A stretch of 64,000 bases of DNA from Dictyophora rubrovolvata (Eukaryota; Basidiomycota; Agaricomycetes; Phallales; Phallaceae). The DNA lies in contig CP114118.1 of the NCBI GenBank assembly GCA_029959195.1, positions 434,001 through 498,000 of the forward strand, read 5' to 3'. How positions within the stretch are numbered: position 1 is the first letter of the stretch; each line of letters starts with the position of its first letter. The notes beneath the pieces were generated by a model. The model worked only from the letters and a program-made list of their open reading frames with translations. It had not been told where the DNA came from and made no database searches. The position numbers were made by a program, and so were the translations under genes. Shown here in pieces: positions 58,822-64,000 of the stretch.

Positions 58822-59297
58822 TACTTCAGCTGACTTTCTTCCATAGACAAATCAGGAAACTCATTGTCTCATCCCTTGTCCTCCTGGGGTATGCGATCCA
58901 GAAAGTGGATGCTGTCGTACGTCGCACATATCCAATAAAGAACTTTTAAGATGACAACACACTTCGCATTTTAGCTCCTCAGAAACCCCCCAGTATAACA
59001 AATTCCAAAGGACCCTCACCACCCTTAATTGACGTACAGTGAAACCGGCTTGCTACGAGGCATTTTGGCACGCGCAACAAGCAATCTTCTTGCTTATGGA
59101 GAATGAATGACAAAATTATGAGTATTACCATCTCCAAATAGACATTAATCAACGAAAACAAAACTATTGTATACGGTGTTTTTGCATTTATGTATCGGTA
59201 CAGCTTCACTCATTACGCTATCTATAAAGCTCGGAATACCCTACAACGTTATTATTTTATACATAGACTACATTTTTGATAACAACGCAGGGCATGG
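58822..59297. other. Convergent 3' flanks
   Basis: Short spacer between the zinc transporter (plus) and the Med5-like gene (minus). AATAAAG at 58935-58941 could be a polyadenylation signal. Nothing else seen. Confidence 0.45.
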
Positions 59298-62200
59298 CTA
59301 TAGTGCCGGAAATGTCGACACAAACGTTGACGATGCCGACAGCTTTTGAAAAAGTGCTAGCGCGCTTGGACCTTTTAACTTGCGTAAATCGATCCTAAGC
59401 TTCCTTGCCATGGCAGAACACGGTATTGGTACTTTCACACCACCCTCGGCTGTCATCCCCGAACTCAATAAAGCTCTTTCAAAATGGGCCGCAAACGTCA
59501 AAGCAGATACCACAATTGCCGCCAATAACTGAACACTGAGGTTTTGATCGCTGGTGCTAGGTTGATTATCAATCCACACCAGCAATGAAGGAATGTAGGC
59601 ATGTAAAAATAAAGGCAATAAAGGTGGCACAGACGGTGTACAACTCTCCATAGATGTTCCGGATGTTGGTGCGAGAAGGATGGTCGCGAACCGTCGGCAT
59701 ATCTCGATCTTGCCAATAGATGCAGCCGCCAACATTTCTCGCCATGCAAAGTCGAAGAAGGTCCGTACGTTAGTCATGGAGAGGCACCTTGCGATGTCGA
59801 ACATGGGTACTTTGCCTGCGTCTGCAGATGCTAAAGCATGGCGGACTATGTTCCGTGGTTCATGAAGCCAGGCGCCTTGTTCTTTGATATTTTGAGAGGT
59901 TGGAGGTGAAACTTGATAAAGCACGAAAGTTTTAACTAAGCAGTATATGCAAGAGTGATCAATTACCTTTCAAAACATTGCTGGCCAGTTCCTTCATATT
60001 GGGCAAAGTGTCTGTGGACGTTCGCGCCTTGGGATCAGAATATAGCCGGAGTATTTGTTGTCTGGTTATGTGCAGTACCGTCCGTGGACAGTCCTTATGA
60101 CTTAATATCGTTTCTAAACACTTGATGTGTTGTGGACTTTGAAAGCTCAGCCTCTCAACCTCGTCAAGTAGGGCCTGTACGACACCCACAAGCGTCCAGT
60201 TGAGCAACGGACTCATATAGTACGATAGACCGTTTTGAAGAGCTTCTGCATCCAGTCTGTTCAAGATACACGCACCAACGGCTTCGAAGAACAGCGTTGC
60301 GGATAAGGAGAGTAATAGTTGGTGCTTTGTAGATCTGTAGAACACATCAAACCCACTGGAAAGGGTAAGGAATCGAAGGAACACTTACCGCAGTATGTCG
60401 TCATCTATTCCTTCACTTCGGGGGTCAAATATAGCTTTGCGCCACGCTTCTAGCACAGATTGATCTTCTTGCGATAATGTATCGGGTGGATAGATAATCG
60501 AACATTGCATTATCTGAGCAGCAGATAAACTACGACTATCAACGTGGAAGGTAGACGAATGCACCTGGCAAAGACGGTCAGTGAGAGGTTCTGAGAACAG
60601 TGACATTACACTAACTCGATATCTAGCCAAAGTTGACTGGAGAAACAAGACGACTTCGCCGATACGAGTTACGGCAGTTTGGGGATCACCTAAGGGAAGC
60701 TCATTGAGTGAATGCACGTCGGTAAAAATGTGACCACATACCGACTGTTGTTAAATCAAAATCATGCAAACATGCAAGAGAATGACCAATAATTTCATAA
60801 AGTGGTGTATGCAATGTCAAAATTTCTAGCAGATTTTCATGTTCCGTTAAGACTTTACATATTCGGCCAAGTCTTTCTATATCGTGGGTTTGGCAGGCAT
60901 GTATGAAGCGCTTGAAGTTTCGAGATCAATGGGTGAAAAAAAAACCGGAAGGCTGAACGTACTGAATGAAGAATGACAGTAAATGGTGCATGACTATGTA
61001 TATCCCTCATTACTCTGTCCACAAACGACAACATGTCCTCCAGAGAGACGTCAGCAGAAAACTTGGAATCAACGAAAGTCTAGCAATTTCCGGGATCAAC
61101 TTGAACGTTCTGCTATCAAATATGAATGCTTACGTCAATATCCGAACCGGATTCTTGGGCGTAGACTGAGAGCTTGGTATGGGCATTCGAGGGAACGTTA
61201 GCTACTAACTCGATGGAAAACTTGTGGTCAAGGAGTTTCGCCATCATCAAAGATATTAGAAGCTCGGAACGAACGGAACTCCCCCTGCAATTTACAATCA
61301 ACATGTTTGGATTATGAATACGAAAGGACAAGGAACAATACGAACTTGGAATCGTCTTCGTCGGTTACGGTTGGCATGGAAGCTGGAGTCCTTGGCTTTA
61401 TATCGCATTGATCAAGGAGATCGTGATGGGTGAACACTTGGGCGACTGCGCTTTGCATCACAGAATCAGACTGCCTTAAAACAGTTAACAAGGATCACAA
61501 CGTAGAAAGATAGCGCACGTGGTCTACATCTGAACCAGCCTCCAGGGAAATTCTTTCTTGCAATTTTTTCAACAAGACGGGTATCTAAGATATCGATTAG
61601 CGCATTGGACCGCAAAGAAATTAATGATCGTTTTACCCTGCCGAGGAGGAAGCTTTTCCAAAGGTAGTTGCGGTTGGTGTCCAGCTCGACCGGTGTTTGG
61701 CCCAAACAAGCTACAACCGATAGAAGAACGTGCCCGTAAAAGATACTCAGAGACTGAGAAGAGATACGAAACCAAGCAATTAGGTTTGCTATAGCAATAT
61801 TTTCTGTTCCAGATCCGCTGGGTAACGCACGGTCGGAAACCTGTATTAGATAGCATTAGTTACCGGAGGTCAAAATGATATGCTAACTCATACTAAGCGA
61901 TTCATGATCAGTGCTCCAGTCAACAGGTCCAAACTGGGATTAGGATCATTGGCATCTGGTCGGGGCGTTAGCTGAAAGTTGGAGAAAATTTCGGCCTCTT
62001 CTACTTGTCTCGACCCATCGCCCAATAGCAAGCTCAATACAAGCAGAAACGAATCCAACTCGTGGCGAATGTCGGTTTCAAGGGGGATGACCTGGAGGAC
62101 TTCGTGTACTTGCGAGAGAAGAATCGAGACTTGCGTGGTGGAGACGTTCAAACTGGATACGCTTCCGACGCAAGAGAGTAACACCATAACCAGCTCGGCA

Positions 62201-62798
62201 GCAGATGTTGGAAGTTGATGAAAGGGTGAGGCGGTGAATTCGTAAGAAAGCCGTAGTAGAGAGAGTGCATCCGAGATTGTACTGAGCAACTGAGCCGGTA
62301 ATACGGGAAAAGGAATCAAACTACCACTTGGTGGCATATTAGAGTCGTAATGCATGGCCAAGATGAGACGACAGATCATGTCCAAAGTTGAAGGATCATG
62401 GATATTTGGGGGTCTTGAATTACGGAGAAAAGCTGTTAACAGCTGATACAGTTGCACCGGAATTACTGGGTCGGCGACGGAGAAACGTAGATACTCTCTA
62501 AGGTCCCTGTTCCCGTGGAAAGAGCCAAGAAGAGATATAACAGTGTCTAGAGATGTATTTGCGATTCCAAAACAGGGCCATGGCATACAGCGCACTCACC
62601 ACAAATAACCTCACCAACGACACCACCCGAGGTTAAGAACAAATCGGCATACAGGTCTCTGCATCGGGCCCCCCACTAAAGACGGACATGAGTAGGATAA
62701 TCCACAAAATGTGCGTGTAATACCTCAGCTGCCGATAATCCTGAAAAAAAAGCATGACGGGTTGATTCTGCCACCTGGATTGTTGCGTCGGAGCTCAT
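59298..62798 (-). CDS. Large helical protein, probable Mediator subunit 5 (Med5/Nut1-like)
   Basis: A many-exon gene. A likely start at 62798 (MSSDATIQVAESTRHAFFSG, then LSAAEVLHAHF) resembles the Med5 N-terminus in which a short helix ends FxSGLxxxxW. Exons then give FLTSGGVVGEVIC, DTVISLLGSFHGNRDLREYL, LDMICRLILAMHYDS and a long alpha-helical array. The stretch LWKSFLLGRVKRSLISL recalls the Med5 WxxFVVGRLP signature. Further exons: AKLLDHKFSIELVANVPS, PLLNWTLVGVVQALLDEVERL, and a C-terminal SVQLLAAIVVSALTFAAHFE, with a final exon closing at 59298. There are no catalytic motifs or membrane spans. If right, it is part of the Mediator tail in the nucleus. The helical repeat architecture is clear, the identity only moderate; other HEAT/ARM-like scaffolds are possible. 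Exons between 60720 and 61880 are only partly resolved. Confidence 0.55.
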
Positions 62799-64000
62799 TG
62801 CTAAACCGTGACAACACGGTGGTCACAAACAGGGCTGATTCTTCGATTTACCCATGCCTTTCTCGTGTCATTTGGATGGATAAAAGGATCCCTGCGTTAT
62901 TCCCTTTTCATCACTCTTAGACTCTTCAACTAGGAGAATGTCGCAACTCGCAAGTTGTCATAATTAACACCCGTCTCGGATAAATATTGAGAAGGGTCGC
63001 CTGGCGAAACGAGTCGGACGTCGGAAATGATGCCAGGAGTCCTCGAGATATGTAAAAATCGTACACAACATTGGCTCATTCAGACCGCAAATCTCAGTCT
63101 CGTTCTCATGCAAGAAGTGCAAATCTGGTCCTGTCCATACCGGTTTTTACTTTCTCCCGATAGGTAAAAGCCATGACACCGCATAATGCGCGTGTTATAC
63201 CTTAAGCATTGAACTACATTTCTATTTCATTTTTTTTTGGGGATTCACATGGTGTTTCAGTAAGAATTTCTATTTCCAATTTATAAACCAGGGCTTTTGA
63301 CATGGCAATTTTAGTGACAGAACTCATGTGCGTACGCATATGGTGATGAAAACCATCGTCAGTTCCTTCGAATTCTTCGTGAGATCCAACGCTGTTTTCC
63401 GAGATACGGCAATGTTTATGATATTCCGAGGAAGAAGGCAAATATCTTTCAACTTCGATCAGTGATACGCTTCTAATTGATTTTTTTTTCGTCGTCATGT
63501 GAATTTTCTAGCTAACTCTTATCTATTCGGAAGGATCAGAGACTTCTTTACTATTATTGTGTCCTATTCTTCCAGACAAGCACACGTTGTCTTCCTTAAT
63601 TATATCGAAACTTATCGAGAGACAAAGGCGCTTGGACATTTCGTTTAATCGGTAACAGCGTGGCGTGTCAGAATCTGGCTGAACACGATATGGTATGTCC
63701 ATCTACATCTACACTTCCAGGTCGCTTTGAAAAAGTCTGAATGTAGCGCCATACTAATCAATATGAAGATGTCATCATTCAGTCTTAACTCCTTTTCACT
63801 CTGATCGATGTTCATCGGCGGGATCTGGTTACGAGGCGTAATTGGCGCAACAAGAAATTTGAATTTTATCGCTATACCATCTTCATATAGGAGGAATGCC
63901 CGATTTAACCACCCACTGACCGGTTTTTATGGCAGGATGCAGAATTCTGCAGTATCCGGTTGGTTAGAAGATCCCTGAAGGGACTTCTCGAAATTATGCG
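62799..64000. other. Terminal region of the window
   Basis: Promoter side of the Med5-like gene, then sequence with only one candidate small gene (63214-63498, minus, listed separately). Nothing recognised beyond 63500. Confidence 0.45.
63214..63498 (-). CDS. Possible small hypothetical protein
   Basis: A 94-codon open frame from ATG to stop, starting MTTKKKSIRSVSLIEVERYL. It is charged, with a histidine-rich patch (GFHHHMRTHM), and has no signal peptide, membrane helix or known domain. No intron is needed. It stands alone in non-coding sequence, so it may be chance. Confidence 0.25.
   Translation of the reverse strand: MTTKKKSIRSVSLIEVERYLPSSSEYHKHCRISENSVGSHEEFEGTDDGFHHHMRTHMSSVTKIAMSKALVYKLEIEILTETPCESPKKNEIEM

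Overview
The window looks like a piece of an Agaricomycete (mushroom-forming basidiomycete) nuclear genome. The grounds are genes split by many short GT-AG introns (about 36-90 nt), proteins of mushroom type (DUF6535 membrane proteins, a heme-thiolate peroxygenase, an F-box/LRR protein, a fungal ADAM protease) and gene order without operons. No tRNA, rRNA, CRISPR array or prokaryote-style signal was found.

Layout. 1-2508: 3' part of a DUF6535 gene (copy 1). 2.5-7.2 kb: mostly non-coding, with one possible acyltransferase relic. 7.2-8.2 kb: unknown two-exon gene. 9.1-14.4 kb: intron-rich SNF2/RING DNA translocase. 16.5-18.8 kb: Nha1/Sod2-type Na+/H+ antiporter. 20.1-23.4 kb (minus): secreted or membrane ADAM metalloprotease. 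24.3-32.1 kb: a gene graveyard with three monocarboxylate-type MFS copies (one apparently intact, two broken) around a decayed carboxypeptidase S gene. 32.3-35.2 kb: mitochondrial ClpP and nuclear-envelope Brl1, divergent from a 172-bp shared promoter. 35.5-38.7 kb (minus): intact DUF6535 copy 2. 42.3-43.7 kb (minus): unspecific peroxygenase. 45.6-49.8 kb: a degraded duplicate of the Brl1-DUF6535 segment, carrying a 380-bp retroelement-like insertion. 50.6-52.8 kb (minus): cytochrome P450. 53.8-55.4 kb: F-box/LRR protein. 57.1-58.8 kb: Zrc1-type zinc transporter. 59.3-62.8 kb (minus): large helical protein, tentatively Mediator subunit 5.

The housekeeping genes (SNF2, Nha1, ClpP, Brl1, Zrc1, Med5-like) sit between fast-evolving accessory blocks. 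The most notable signals are (1) a 4.2-kb segmental duplication in which one DUF6535 copy stays open and the other is dying, (2) 6-nt microexons in two unrelated genes, ADAM and ClpP, each supplying conserved residues beside or within a catalytic region, (3) a 380-bp insertion with a 13-bp target-site duplication, a terminal hairpin and a CA tail, and (4) the MFS/carboxypeptidase graveyard. I saw no convincing multi-gene biosynthetic or defence system. DUF6535 is the most plausible under-described family here.

Exon boundaries were read by eye from GT-AG signals and family conservation; those marked approximate should be checked against transcripts.
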